Source: Halomonas socia
Lineage (GTDB): Bacteria; Pseudomonadota; Gammaproteobacteria; Pseudomonadales; Halomonadaceae
Length of the DNA: 64,000 bases
Reading direction: 5' to 3'
NCBI RefSeq assembly: GCF_010977575.1
Contig: NZ_CP048812.1
Coordinates: 2,790,001-2,854,000 of the forward strand
The translations under genes and the position numbers were made by a program. Below, piece after piece: positions 27,868-36,960 of this stretch; the stretch's first letter is position 1; every line of letters begins with the position of its first letter. The notes beneath the pieces were generated by a model. The model saw nothing but the letters and a program-made list of their open reading frames with translations. It did not search any database and had not been told where the DNA came from.

Positions 27868-30800
27868 GTGCAGGATCACGTATCCCCACCCCGGACGATC
27901 CCATCATGATCGGTGTGTACGTCGCGCCTGATGAAGAGGGCGGCAACGTCGAATCCGCTGGTCAGCATGTCTGCGAAGAGCATTGCTGGGCCGATATTCT
28001 CTACCTGCCGGGGACCCACACGTTCTGGCTGCTGACCGAGGATGTCTCCGATACGTTGCTAGAGGCTGCCGAACAGCTTAAGACGTGGACGCAAGAAGAG
28101 GATGCTGGCGAGCGTCTGCGGCTGCTCAATGAAGAGGCGGGGCTGATGGAGTGCCTGCTGCCGACCAGGGCCGAGAACTTCCTCGACGATGCCGAGCGGG
28201 CTCGCTTCCAGGAGTGCTTCGAGCGGCTGGTGGAGATCACCGCGGCTGAAGAATCGACGTTGGAGGAGCGTATCGCGTATCAGCGCTCGTTCATGCAGCA
28301 GCTATGGCGCCACTCGGCGCCAGTGGCGTTGAGCCGCTGGGTCTATCGCATCGGCAACTCCGAGGCGTATAGCCTGGAGGAAGAGCTCCGACGCCTTTAT
28401 CGCCAGGGCCTGAATCGTGCACAGGAAGCGGGCTATCACCTCGAGGGCGAGCGCTATTACGGCCCCTGGGAAGCCGAAATCGAGCGCGCGTTGGAAACCT
28501 ATCGCACCTGCCGAGCCGAGGCGCAGCGGCAGTACCACTTCAACCCGGGGGGCGGCGGTGAGCCCACGCCTTTCTCGTTGCAAGAGGTGCTCGCCGAGTA
28601 TCAAACCTTCATTGAATTATGCGAATCCAACCCTCCCGAAGAAGCGGCGCAGGCGTGCGGTTTTGTCGGCCATGTTCAGGAGCTCTCGGCGCAACAGGAG
28701 AGTAAGTATAAAGACTACTTGGACAGCATCCTGACGCTGGCTTCCCTGGGGGTGGCGACACCAGAGCTGGCGTTGTCGCCGCCGGGGTCTGTGGAAGAAG
28801 GGGTCGAGGCTTTCGATGACTACTGCCGTGCGCTCGAGGAGGGCGTCGAGCTACACCAGGCGGTGGAAGAAAAGCTCAGCGAATGGGAGTCCGGTACCGC
28901 TGGGCATGCCCAGCTGCCGATCTTTCTGTTCGAGGATGAGCGCCGACAGTACGAGGCGTTGCAAGAGTCGCTGGCCGATCTCTTCAAGCAAGCCGATCAG
29001 GCCGTCAATGATATGACGCCTGGCCGGGTGCTGATTTGGCATACCGATATCGACGACGACCGCCATGCCATGGGGTATCAGAAGCGCGAAATCGAGCTTC
29101 TGGTACGGCGTGACTTCCCGCTTCGCGAGTTCAGCTCACCCAAAGCGGAGCAATCACTCAGCCATCTCAGCCTCTATCAACTGATCCCGGCCATGAGCGC
29201 TAGCGAGCGGCAGCGGCTCGATGCTGCCATCAATGCCGATAGCGTGCTCCCGGCCCATTTGTGGGAGGCGCCCGAAACGGCACTCTCGCAGTGGTTGCAA
29301 GGACGCGGCTGTGAAGCGATAGAGCACCGCCCCGACTGGCACGATGAGCCGCTGGGATTCTTTCAGCCCGAGCGCTTTTTCGCCTACCTCGAAGAGCAGG
29401 GCCACGAGGTGGAGTCCCTCGACGAGGACAGCAAGGAGGCATGGGGGAAGGCGTTGCAGAAGCTCCTGTTCATGGGGCCGAGCCGAGAGCAGCTCCGGCT
29501 CTTTGATGCCAGTGCCCAGGCCCAGATGATGCGGCTGGTAGGCATGGCCCGCTATGACCTCAATGAGGGGCGCGACGAGGGCGACCGCGACACCCCGTGG
29601 GAGGTCGTTGCCCAGCAGCCGACGCTGACGTTCTTCGATGCCGACGTTGAAATGAGCAGCGGCGGTAGTAGTGAGCTGAGCACTACACGGCGCGATGAGT
29701 TGGCCATCAAGAACACCCCTGATGGCGATTGGCAGTTCGATGACGACGACCCTAACGGCCCCTCGGCTGATGTCACCTACCGCTGGGAAGCCAAGGGCAC
29801 CTTTAGCCTCGCCCGTGGCGAGCTACCGCTAGGTCGTTTGGTGCTGCCCCGGGAAGAGCAGGCGCGCTCGGTGATGGCGACGCTATCGGAGCGTAATGAA
29901 GAGCGCGACCTGGGCCGCTACGCCTTGGTGCTGGATGCCGTTGCCAAGGGCTTTGCCGGGGCCAGCCTGGCACTTGCTGCCGAGACGGGCTTCTCCCTGG
30001 ACGACGATGGACTCAGCATTACCGGGGTCGACTGGGCAAAGCGGGAAGCTGAAGGCCCGACCTTGGAAGCCTTTGCCGGTGCTCGGCTGGGTATCGAGAG
30101 CCGCTGTGCCTTGAGCTGGGAGCCTCCCGAAAACCTGCAGCGCATCCTACCCAGCCGCGCCGCACTCTCCGATATGGACATGCAGCGTGCCAGCCAGTCG
30201 CTGACGGGATGGCGAGGCCTTGGCACGGCCACCCTAGGGGGCGAGGTCGCTGCAGGCTTGGGGGGCAAGCTTGGCCTGGCGCTGGGCATCCAGAATGGCA
30301 AGTTCGTGCTGCGCGTGGCGGCGCGTGTCGTGATCGGCAAGGGCGCTGGCGGCAGCCTCTCCGTCGAGCTGGATATCGACAGCCTCGACCTGTGGCTGGC
30401 AATGCTCCACCGCGCCATGGTGGACAACAACTACGTCAAGCCCGAGTGGATCGACGAAGAGGCTTATGAAAGCATGAGCTTGCTTGGCTATCTGGCCACC
30501 ACCACGCTGCTCAATGTCGGCCTTCTCGCCGCCCGCGGCAAGGCTGGTATCGAGCGGCTGTACAGCGCCATGACCGGTGGGCAGAATGCGGGACCGATTG
30601 CGTATGTCATTACCAATGACCCCCGCCAAGATCAGATGCGCAACTGGGTGCAGCAGTTAACGCCGGAAGCGTTAGGTGCTTTGCTACATCTTCTCACTAG
30701 TGAGCCAAGGGAGTTTGAAGCAGAAGGTGAACCATTCGAGGCTGAGGAGTCCCTTGATTTTCAGCAAATTGCCATATCGAACTGCCTTGGCTGGATTGTG

Positions 30801-31088
30801 GAAGGCGTGACGATGAACGTATACGGTCCGCTATGCCATTTCAGCCGTGAGACACCTACTCCTGCACAATACCTGTTTACCAAAGCAGTGGTCAGGATGA
30901 CCGCTGATGGCCAACCGCCCAACCCTAACTACCCGGATACTGATTACGATAACCATAAACACGATTTGGATGAATTTATGAAAAACATATCAAATAGCGG
31001 CGCTATCATTGAAAGGGAGGCCGCTATCGCCCGAGAGGAATACATCCGTTATGCTGGTGGTCTCGGGGTGCGAATTTGTGCGGGTTAA
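27864..31088 (+). CDS. putative T6SS cargo effector, 1074 residues
   Basis: I do not recognise the enzymatic activity. The protein is acidic and largely helical, with a Gly-rich stretch about residues 780-835 (GEVAAGLGGKLGLALGIQ, VVIGKGAGGSLSVEL) and one weak hydrophobic stretch near 880-890. It has no signal peptide. Its position directly after vgrG-DUF4123, with a 4-bp overlap, and before exported Sel1 proteins makes it the cognate T6SS effector by inference. From about residue 925 (nt 30640) the DNA turns AT-richer, which suggests a swapped C-terminal toxin tip. The exported immunity candidates imply a periplasmic or membrane target. Confidence 0.75.
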   Translation: MSAGSRIPTPDDPIMIGVYVAPDEEGGNVESAGQHVCEEHCWADILYLPGTHTFWLLTEDVSDTLLEAAEQLKTWTQEEDAGERLRLLNEEAGLMECLLPTRAENFLDDAERARFQECFERLVEITAAEESTLEERIAYQRSFMQQLWRHSAPVALSRWVYRIGNSEAYSLEEELRRLYRQGLNRAQEAGYHLEGERYYGPWEAEIERALETYRTCRAEAQRQYHFNPGGGGEPTPFSLQEVLAEYQTFIELCESNPPEEAAQACGFVGHVQELSAQQESKYKDYLDSILTLASLGVATPELALSPPGSVEEGVEAFDDYCRALEEGVELHQAVEEKLSEWESGTAGHAQLPIFLFEDERRQYEALQESLADLFKQADQAVNDMTPGRVLIWHTDIDDDRHAMGYQKREIELLVRRDFPLREFSSPKAEQSLSHLSLYQLIPAMSASERQRLDAAINADSVLPAHLWEAPETALSQWLQGRGCEAIEHRPDWHDEPLGFFQPERFFAYLEEQGHEVESLDEDSKEAWGKALQKLLFMGPSREQLRLFDASAQAQMMRLVGMARYDLNEGRDEGDRDTPWEVVAQQPTLTFFDADVEMSSGGSSELSTTRRDELAIKNTPDGDWQFDDDDPNGPSADVTYRWEAKGTFSLARGELPLGRLVLPREEQARSVMATLSERNEERDLGRYALVLDAVAKGFAGASLALAAETGFSLDDDGLSITGVDWAKREAEGPTLEAFAGARLGIESRCALSWEPPENLQRILPSRAALSDMDMQRASQSLTGWRGLGTATLGGEVAAGLGGKLGLALGIQNGKFVLRVAARVVIGKGAGGSLSVELDIDSLDLWLAMLHRAMVDNNYVKPEWIDEEAYESMSLLGYLATTTLLNVGLLAARGKAGIERLYSAMTGGQNAGPIAYVITNDPRQDQMRNWVQQLTPEALGALLHLLTSEPREFEAEGEPFEAEESLDFQQIAISNCLGWIVEGVTMNVYGPLCHFSRETPTPAQYLFTKAVVRMTADGQPPNPNYPDTDYDNHKHDLDEFMKNISNSGAIIEREAAIAREEYIRYAGGLGVRICAG

Positions 31089-31116
31089 GATGATTGATGT
31101 AACAAGGACTGTAACG

Positions 31117-32100
31117 ATGCGACTAATGACTTGGATGATACTGACAGTCTGGGTACTTTCTCCATTTTCGATGGCTACTGCTTGGGCGTTAAACGAAGAA
31201 GCCCAAGTAGCCAAGGAAGAAGGAATGCGGTTGTGGGGTATACATCAGTGGGAAAAGATGCAGCCTCCGCTTGAAATCGCCGCAGAGAGCGGCGACTTAG
31301 AGGCAATGTACTACCTTGGCGAGGCGAATCGATTACTAAGTCGTGGTCTTTCACAAGCCGCTTTGGATTGGTATCACCAAGCCGCCGAACATGGCGATCC
31401 TCATGCCATGCTGCGTCTTCACTCGGGCGGAGCCTGCGAGCTGGGTGATGTATGCCCTAAGGATGGAAACGATTGGCGCCAAGCGGCCCTCGAAACCACG
31501 TTGCCGCAGGCCAAGGATGGAGATCCTGATGCAATGTTCGCGCTCTACTCGGTATATGCCACTCTGGAGGACGCCGAAGCATCCAATAAGTGGCTAATGC
31601 AAGCGGCCGAGGTGGGAAGTGTTGAAGCACAGAACCTGTTAGGGCGTCAGACTAGAGGCAATCGAGATAGTTACCCGGACGATACCGGGCGTTTGAAAGC
31701 TGCAGAGCGTTGGTTCCGTATGGCGGCGGAAGCCGGGCATGCCCCGTCAATGAGCTATCTTTCAGCTACTTTAAATAACCTTGGGGAGTTTCAAGAAGCA
31801 TGGGAGTGGATTGTAAAGGCCTCTGATGCAGGTAATATTAATGGTCGCCAATGGATAGCAACTTGCTATATTAATCCTGAAGAAAGCGAAATGTGTAACG
31901 TAGAAAAAAATCCCGCTAAAGGTTGGGCTATTTTTCTTGCCATCAATGAAGAAGTTCCGGGAACATCTTCCGAGCGATTTTTGAGATTCTATCGTGAAGA
32001 GGTTACTGCCGAGCAGCGCGCAGAGGGTGAGGCTATGATGGACGAATGGCTTAACCGCGAGCCTCCGCTCTCCTATTTTCCTGATAAGTTTGGCCCCTGA
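31117..32100 (+). CDS. exported Sel1-repeat protein, copy 1 (probable immunity)
   Basis: A 327-residue protein from ATG 31117, behind AAGGA. A signal peptide (MRLMTWMILTVWVLSPF.. AWA) is followed by several Sel1/TPR-like repeats (AMYYLGEANRL, AALDWYHQAAEHGDPHAMLRL, AERWFRMAAEAGHAPSMSYL). It is first of three tandem paralogues right after the effector. Sel1-type immunity proteins in tandem copies are known downstream of T6SS effectors such as PldB in Pseudomonas. The role here is inferred. Stop and next start overlap (TGATG). Confidence 0.75.
   Translation: MRLMTWMILTVWVLSPFSMATAWALNEEAQVAKEEGMRLWGIHQWEKMQPPLEIAAESGDLEAMYYLGEANRLLSRGLSQAALDWYHQAAEHGDPHAMLRLHSGGACELGDVCPKDGNDWRQAALETTLPQAKDGDPDAMFALYSVYATLEDAEASNKWLMQAAEVGSVEAQNLLGRQTRGNRDSYPDDTGRLKAAERWFRMAAEAGHAPSMSYLSATLNNLGEFQEAWEWIVKASDAGNINGRQWIATCYINPEESEMCNVEKNPAKGWAIFLAINEEVPGTSSERFLRFYREEVTAEQRAEGEAMMDEWLNREPPLSYFPDKFGP
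31723..32100 (+). repeat. 378-bp near-identical block, copy A
   Basis: The 3' part of Sel1 copy 1 is almost identical in DNA to 32724-33101, including third codon positions, while the 5' parts of the two genes are clearly diverged. Confidence 0.85.
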
Positions 32101-33101
32101 TGTTCTTATCCATGCGATCAATCGCACTAACAACATTGGCGGGACTCGCATGCACGACGTTGATGTTCCCATATGCCTGGGCACTGGATGACGACGCCCA
32201 AGCCGCCAAAGAGGAAGGCATGCGGCTATACAATGCTCACCAACGCTCGGCGAGCATGCCCTATTTAGAACAAGCGGCAGAAGCTGGCGATGTAGAGGCG
32301 ATGTACTACCTTGGCGAGGCGCATCGTCTACGTCATATGGGGATGACTCAAGCAGCTTTAGAGTGGTATCACAAGGCCGCACTGCATGGCGATCCCTACG
32401 CCATGCTGCGATTGTTTGATGGCGGTGCCTGTGAGCTTGGTGATGTATGCCCACAGAATGGCGATGACTGGCCCCAGGCAGCCCTGGAGATGACGCTGCC
32501 CAAGGCAGAAGCAGGCGACGCCGAGGCCATGGGGGCGCTGTACGATATTTATTACTACGTTGAAGATCCCGACGAAGAAAAAGCCATGGAATGGCTCGTG
32601 CGCTCTGCTGAGGCGGGCAACGTTGAGTCCATGAACTGGCTGGGCCGATTAGCGCGTAACGATGAAGAGAAGTACGACAGCGATAGTGAACGCTTGGAAG
32701 CTGCTGAGCCGTGGTTTCGTATTGCGGCGGAAGCCGGACATGCCCCCTCAATGAGTTATCTTTCAGCTACTTTAAATAGTCTTGGGGAGTTTCAAGAAGC
32801 ATGGGAGTGGATTGTAAAGGCCTCTGATGCAGGTAATATTAATGGTCGTCAATGGATAGCAACTTGCTATATTGATCCTGCAGAAAGCGAAATGTGTAAT
32901 GTAGAAGAGAATCCCGCTAAAGGTTGGGCTATTTTTCTTGCCATCAATGAAGAGGTTCCAGGAACATCCTCCGAGCGATTTTTGAGGTTCTATCGTGAAG
33001 AGGTTACTGCCGAGCAGCGTGAAGAAGGTGAGGCTATGATGGACGAATGGCTCAATCGCGAGCCTCCGCTTTCCTACTTTCCCGAAAGATTTGGACCCTG
33101 A
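32100..33101 (+). CDS. exported Sel1-repeat protein, copy 2 (probable immunity)
   Basis: A 333-residue paralogue with signal peptide (MFLSMRSIALTTLAGLACTTLMFPYAWA) and the same Sel1-like repeats. ATG 32100 shares a base with the previous stop. The last 126 codons are nearly the same as copy 1, whereas the middle differs, so the C-terminal part has been copied recently. Its stop overlaps the next ATG in the same TGATG arrangement. Confidence 0.75.
   Translation: MFLSMRSIALTTLAGLACTTLMFPYAWALDDDAQAAKEEGMRLYNAHQRSASMPYLEQAAEAGDVEAMYYLGEAHRLRHMGMTQAALEWYHKAALHGDPYAMLRLFDGGACELGDVCPQNGDDWPQAALEMTLPKAEAGDAEAMGALYDIYYYVEDPDEEKAMEWLVRSAEAGNVESMNWLGRLARNDEEKYDSDSERLEAAEPWFRIAAEAGHAPSMSYLSATLNSLGEFQEAWEWIVKASDAGNINGRQWIATCYIDPAESEMCNVEENPAKGWAIFLAINEEVPGTSSERFLRFYREEVTAEQREEGEAMMDEWLNREPPLSYFPERFGP
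32724..33101 (+). repeat. 378-bp near-identical block, copy B
   Basis: Partner of 31723-32100, same length and frame. It ends exactly at the TGATG junction with the following gene, as copy A does. Confidence 0.85.
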
Positions 33102-34102
33102 TGTTTTTACCTATGCGATCAATCACCATGAGTACGTTGGCGGGGCTGACGTTAACAATGCTAATACTGCCTTCAGCTTGGGCGCTGGATGATGAGGCTA
33201 ACGCTGCCAAGAAAGCAGGGATGCGACTATATAATGCTCATCAATATGAAGCTAGTATCCCCTATTTGGAAATTGCTGCCGAAGCCGGCGATGTAGACTC
33301 GATGTATTATCTTGGAGAGGCTATTAGGGGAGAGACTTCTCTAGATTGGTATCACCGTGCCGCACAGCATGGTGATCCATACGCCATGCTCCGCTTACGA
33401 TCGGGCAGAGCCTGCGAAAGGGATGACATCTGCCCACCTAATGGTGAGGACTGGGGTGAAGCAGCCCTTTATGCCGCCCTGCCCATGGCCGAGGCAGGAG
33501 ACGCCGACGCCATGTTTGCGCTCTATCCAGTGTACGCCACCCTTGGATACCCCTCGGCCCCTCTGAAGTGGCTGAAGCAAGCTGCTGAAGAGGGCAATGT
33601 GGAGGCACAGCACTGGTTGGGGCAGCGAATACAAGAGGATCGGACTGGCTATTCAGATGAAACTGAACGCTTAGTTGCTGCAGAGCAGTGGTTTCGAAAG
33701 GCTGCAGAAGCCGGTTATCCACGAGCTATGAGTGCTCTAGCACGTCTCTTGAACGAACAAGGGAATAATAATGAATCCTGGGAGTGGATGGTGAGGGCTT
33801 CTGAGGGAGGGCATATTAACGCCAGGCAATGGCTTGCTTATTGCTACATAGAGCCGGATGAAGAGAATAACGGTATGTGCCAAGTGGAGAAGGATCCTGG
33901 AAAGGGCTGGGCCATACTCTTGGCAGTTAATGAGGAAGCGCCGAATATGCACGTCGAGAATGCGCTGAGATATTACGGTGACAGTGATGATGTGACTGTG
34001 GAACATCGTGAAGAAGGTGAGCACATGATGGAGGAGTGGCTCAATCGCGAACCACCTCTCTCCTATTTTCCAATGAAGTTTTTTGGGCCTCATGGACGTT
34101 AA
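33101..34102 (+). CDS. exported Sel1-repeat protein, copy 3 (probable immunity)
   Basis: A 333-residue paralogue with signal peptide (MFLPMRSITMSTLAGLTLTMLILPSAWA). It has the same repeat architecture but is more diverged from copies 1 and 2 throughout, including the C-terminal third (NARQWLAYCYIEPDEENNGMCQVEKDPGKGWAI). It ends with the shared LNREPPLSYFP motif. Coupled to copy 2 by TGATG. Confidence 0.75.
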   Translation: MFLPMRSITMSTLAGLTLTMLILPSAWALDDEANAAKKAGMRLYNAHQYEASIPYLEIAAEAGDVDSMYYLGEAIRGETSLDWYHRAAQHGDPYAMLRLRSGRACERDDICPPNGEDWGEAALYAALPMAEAGDADAMFALYPVYATLGYPSAPLKWLKQAAEEGNVEAQHWLGQRIQEDRTGYSDETERLVAAEQWFRKAAEAGYPRAMSALARLLNEQGNNNESWEWMVRASEGGHINARQWLAYCYIEPDEENNGMCQVEKDPGKGWAILLAVNEEAPNMHVENALRYYGDSDDVTVEHREEGEHMMEEWLNREPPLSYFPMKFFGPHGR

Positions 34103-34167
34103 TGTCATGGCGATGATTTTTGTTATGCAAGTAACTACTAAGTTGATGTGAATCGGAGTGGTTGTTG

Positions 34168-34593
34168 ATGGAAAATTCTAGTTCATACAGGGCTAAGTCA
34201 GTTGATAGGTTGGTGCAGCCGATAGGTGGCGTAATTCTTATCATCTACTCACTGATGATGGCTCCTCTACCGATGGAAATGCGGCTCTTTCTTTTAACTA
34301 TTGGTGCTATATCTATAGTTCTTGGGGTGTTTCATCATTATCACAAGGTTTTTAAATTTTGCGAAGAGTTTGTGGAGTTTAAGAAAAGTCCCATTTCTCC
34401 GTCGATGCAGTTTCGTTATACAGATATCAAAAGCCTGGAAAGAGTCGGTAGCAGTAAGGTGCAGTTTTTCCATGAGCTTGGCGGGAAAAATAAGAAGCAT
34501 ACCCTATACATTGGTATGCTGAGCAAAGATGATCGTGAAACACTGATGGCCGAATTTGACGGTCGAATTTCAGCGTTGTCAAACAAAATTTGA
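34168..34593 (+). CDS. small membrane protein, unknown
   Basis: A 141-residue protein from ATG 34168, behind CGGAG. Two hydrophobic helices (PIGGVILIIYSLMMAPLP and MRLFLLTIGAISIVLGVF, about residues 18-60) precede a cytosolic domain of about 80 residues with PH-like beta pattern (FRYTDIKSLERVGSSKVQFF). Low GC, like the Sel1 genes. It may be another immunity or accessory protein of the effector module. No family recognised. Confidence 0.6.
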   Translation: MENSSSYRAKSVDRLVQPIGGVILIIYSLMMAPLPMEMRLFLLTIGAISIVLGVFHHYHKVFKFCEEFVEFKKSPISPSMQFRYTDIKSLERVGSSKVQFFHELGGKNKKHTLYIGMLSKDDRETLMAEFDGRISALSNKI

Positions 34594-34668
34594 ATGCTCT
34601 ATTTTTTGTTGAATTTCTCTATAGAGATGGCCGTATTTGCGAATTTCTGTGGCATGTTGCAGCGCTAT

Positions 34669-34857
34669 ATGGATACCTCGCAGCCGCTTCCCGATACGCC
34701 GCTATGGGAAGAGTTCCGCCCCCTTGATCCCACATCACTGGAACATGATCGGCGCAGCGGGCGCCCGCCGCGCTACTGGCGGGATATGGACGACGAAACC
34801 ATTGCCCAGAAGGTACATGAGCATCAGGACAAGCTGAATGCGTTCTACCGCGGCTAA
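34669..34857 (+). pseudogene. orphan GC-rich tail, probably 3' remnant of a displaced gene
   Basis: The frame encodes MDTSQPLPDTPLWEEFRPLD onward to TAA 34857 and reads like the C-terminal end of a larger protein. It could be read from an in-frame start at 34594, but the first 25 codons there are AT-rich and unlike the rest. The GC content jumps back up here after the AT-rich immunity genes. From memory it recalls tails of T6SS-linked DUF6708-type proteins, which I cannot verify. Confidence 0.45.
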
Positions 34858-34882
34858 GGGAGTCGAGCAGGCCACTCACAGC

Positions 34883-35173
34883 TCAAGCGGCATGAGGCCG
34901 AATTGCATCGTAGCGCCTAGCCCGACGTGCTTGCTCAAGATCATAGGCGTTTTGCAGGCGCAGCCAGTAACCTTCGCTGGTGCCGAAGTAGCGCGACAGG
35001 CGAAGATCGGTGTCGGCGGTAATGGCTCGTGCGCCGCGGGTAATTTCACCGATCCGTGTAGCCGGTACGCTGATAGCGTTGGCTAGCGCATTCTTGGTGA
35101 GTCCCATAGGCTCAATAAAATCCTCTAGCAGGATCTCACCAGGATGGATATTGGGTAGTTGCTGAGTCGTCAT
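34883..35173 (-). CDS. higA: HigA-family antitoxin
   Basis: A 96-residue helix-turn-helix protein. NIHPGEILLEDFIEPMGLTKNALANAISVPATRIGEITRG is the HigA/VapI XRE fold. It neutralises the HigB mRNA interferase and represses its own operon. ATG 35173 follows GGAGAG and lies 10 bp after the higB stop, so toxin precedes antitoxin as is typical for higBA. Confidence 0.92.
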   Translation of the reverse strand: MTTQQLPNIHPGEILLEDFIEPMGLTKNALANAISVPATRIGEITRGARAITADTDLRLSRYFGTSEGYWLRLQNAYDLEQARRARRYDAIRPHAA

Positions 35174-35183
35174 GATGCTCTCC

Positions 35184-35465
35184 TCAGTGGTAGTCGACGA
35201 TTTCCACGTCATAGGCATTGCCGTCTTCAAAGCGGAAGCACAGTCTCCACTGATCGTTGATTCGTATACTGTATTGCCCGTTTCGATCGCCCTTGAGCGC
35301 CTCGAGTCGATTGCCGGGTAGAATGCGAAGGTCATCAAGATTTGCAGCTGCGTCTAGTTGGCGCAGCTTCTTGAGTGCGCTGCGTTGCATGTCATGCGGT
35401 AACTTTCGGGAGACCTTGCCGCGGACAATACAGCCTGCTTCTTTATCCTTGATGCTCTTGATCAT
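35184..35465 (-). CDS. higB: HigB/RelE-family toxin
   Basis: A 93-residue RelE-fold toxin. LRILPGNRLEALKGDRNGQYSIRINDQWRLCFRFEDGNAYDVEIVDYH is the characteristic C-terminal core with the conserved basic residues and His. It cleaves mRNA on the ribosome. Intact length. It is paired with higA downstream. Confidence 0.92.
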   Translation of the reverse strand: MIKSIKDKEAGCIVRGKVSRKLPHDMQRSALKKLRQLDAAANLDDLRILPGNRLEALKGDRNGQYSIRINDQWRLCFRFEDGNAYDVEIVDYH

Positions 35466-35770
35466 CCAGCGCTTCCCATTGGCCTAACATGGAGTGTAAC
35501 GCATGGCAGCATATGACGCAATGCGTTATATCGTCTGCTAGACATCACCGCTGCCAATGCACTCCTGACGGGCGATTCAGCCACCCCTGGCTTGGCAGGA
35601 TTGCCGCCCAGCAGCACCATTGAGGGTTGAACGCACTAGACCAAGTCCAACGCACAGGCCAGTGGTGGCGCCCGTGCTCATGATCGATAACTGCAATTGG
35701 CGTACGCGGTCTGATCTCCGGGGATTGTGCCCATGGGCAGCAGGTAGGATTGCCGTAGTTTAAAACGATC
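35466..35770. other. gap without a supported gene
   Basis: This 305-bp stretch holds only short open frames and no convincing homology on either strand. It includes the higBA promoter side and probably degraded mobile DNA. Confidence 0.5.
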
Positions 35771-35893
35771 TCAAGCCCACAGCACCGTGCGCTGCCAGAT
35801 GTGCTCCAGCAACCGCTGTCGGCGTGGGGTGGCGAGCAGGGATGCGACCGGTTCTGGCCGCGTCAGCCCTTTCAGTGTGGGGGCTGCATCATG
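35771..35893 (-). pseudogene. fragment resembling a conjugative relaxase (TraI_2/MobH type)
   Basis: On the minus strand one frame reads LTRPEPVASLLATPRRQRLL then EHIWQRT and a stop at 35771. The pattern LLATPRRQ-LLE-IWQRT is typical of the N-terminal domain of integrating conjugative element relaxases, where it is followed by a long metal-binding domain that is absent here. Only about 40 codons survive. The assignment is from memory of the family. Confidence 0.4.
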
Positions 35894-35895
35894 CC

Positions 35896-36209
35896 TCAGT
35901 CCCTGGAGGGGGAGACGGCCAGCCCTGCATCAAGAGCGTCAGCCTGCGCGATAAAGTCTTTCGGACGACGTTTCTGAAAGGTGCTCAGGTTGGCGAGTTT
36001 CCAGCGCAGGGCCGGCAACTGCTCGGCATGCGGACATTGCAGCAGTGACCAGTCGGGTTGCGCCCGGGTCAGCCCGCTCAGGAACTGCCGGTGGGCATCA
36101 CTCAGCCGTCGTGCCCGGGCACGGGCTTCATGGCGAAGATGTCGTTGTCGAACACCTCGGGAGTGATGCTTAACAGCAGGCGAACGGTGTCGGCGTAATG
36201 TTTATCCAT
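35896..36209 (-). pseudogene. AbiEii/AbiGii-type nucleotidyltransferase toxin, internally deleted
   Basis: ATG 36209 starts MDKHYADTVRLLLSITPEVF and continues to FAMKP, the usual N terminus of type IV AbiEii toxins, which should go on to the GG-T catalytic nucleotidyltransferase site. Instead the frame stops after about 34 residues. The other frame then gives RRLSDAHRQFLSGL to ALRWKLANL and a stop at 35896, which is the family's C terminus. The catalytic core is missing, so the toxin is dead. Confidence 0.75.
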
Positions 36210-36960
36210 GAGGGTTCAGGCTCAGTAAGGTGCCGTCATCCAGGCGACTCATCCAGCGCTTGTTGCTGCCGGTGCGTACCGGGTACTGCTCCAGTAGCGC
36301 ATCGACGTCGGCCACACCAGTCTCCCGTGCCCAAGTCAGGAACAGGCGCACGGCTTTGACGCTGGTACAGCAGGCCAGCAGACGCCCGAGTACATCCTTG
36401 CGCGGTGATCGCAGGCCGTCGAACAAGTTGCGGGCCTCTTCGAGGCTTTCCCGGGTGCCAGTCTCGTAGAGCAGTTCCAGAACGGCACGCTCCGGTACGG
36501 CTACCTGTAGTCCGTCCGCCTGTCCCGGGGGTGTGTGCAGGGTCTTGTCGGCGAGCGCGTCATCGGGCCAATCGAACAGCCTGGCGTTGACGTACCGTGC
36601 CGGGAATCGCTTGGTGAACCAGGCAGGCAGTGTAAAGCGGGCGTCACCCCAGAGCACCAGGGTCTCCCGGGAGGCCAGGTTGTGTCGCACCCCCTGCATC
36701 GCCAAAGCGCTCTTGCCCCCCACATGCAGGCCGGCGACCCTCTCCTGCAGGAATTGCAGGGCCCCGCTGACGTCGAAGTCGTCATTCGGGAAGGCATAGA
36801 CGCCATGCGCCAGGCGCACCAGCCAGCCGCTCTCCGCGTAGCGGGCGGCCAACTGGGGCGACACGCCGAAGGATTCGAGCATGGCGAGGTCGAACGGTGC
36901 CCCACGGGGGAGTTCCGTCAACAAACGCTTGATTATCTGATATCTAGAATTTCCACTCAT
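36202..36960 (-). CDS. AbiEi-family type IV antitoxin
   Basis: A 252-residue protein with an N-terminal winged-helix region (LESFGVSPQLAARYAESGWLVRLAHGVYAF, about residues 25-60) and a C-terminal AbiEi domain (VPERAVLELLYE, then a basic C-terminal end KRWMSRLDDGTLLSLNPHG). It binds its operon and opposes AbiEii. It overlaps the toxin start by 8 bp, as usual, but the toxin is broken, so the antitoxin is now an orphan. Confidence 0.87.
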   Translation of the reverse strand: MSGNSRYQIIKRLLTELPRGAPFDLAMLESFGVSPQLAARYAESGWLVRLAHGVYAFPNDDFDVSGALQFLQERVAGLHVGGKSALAMQGVRHNLASRETLVLWGDARFTLPAWFTKRFPARYVNARLFDWPDDALADKTLHTPPGQADGLQVAVPERAVLELLYETGTRESLEEARNLFDGLRSPRKDVLGRLLACCTSVKAVRLFLTWARETGVADVDALLEQYPVRTGSNKRWMSRLDDGTLLSLNPHG

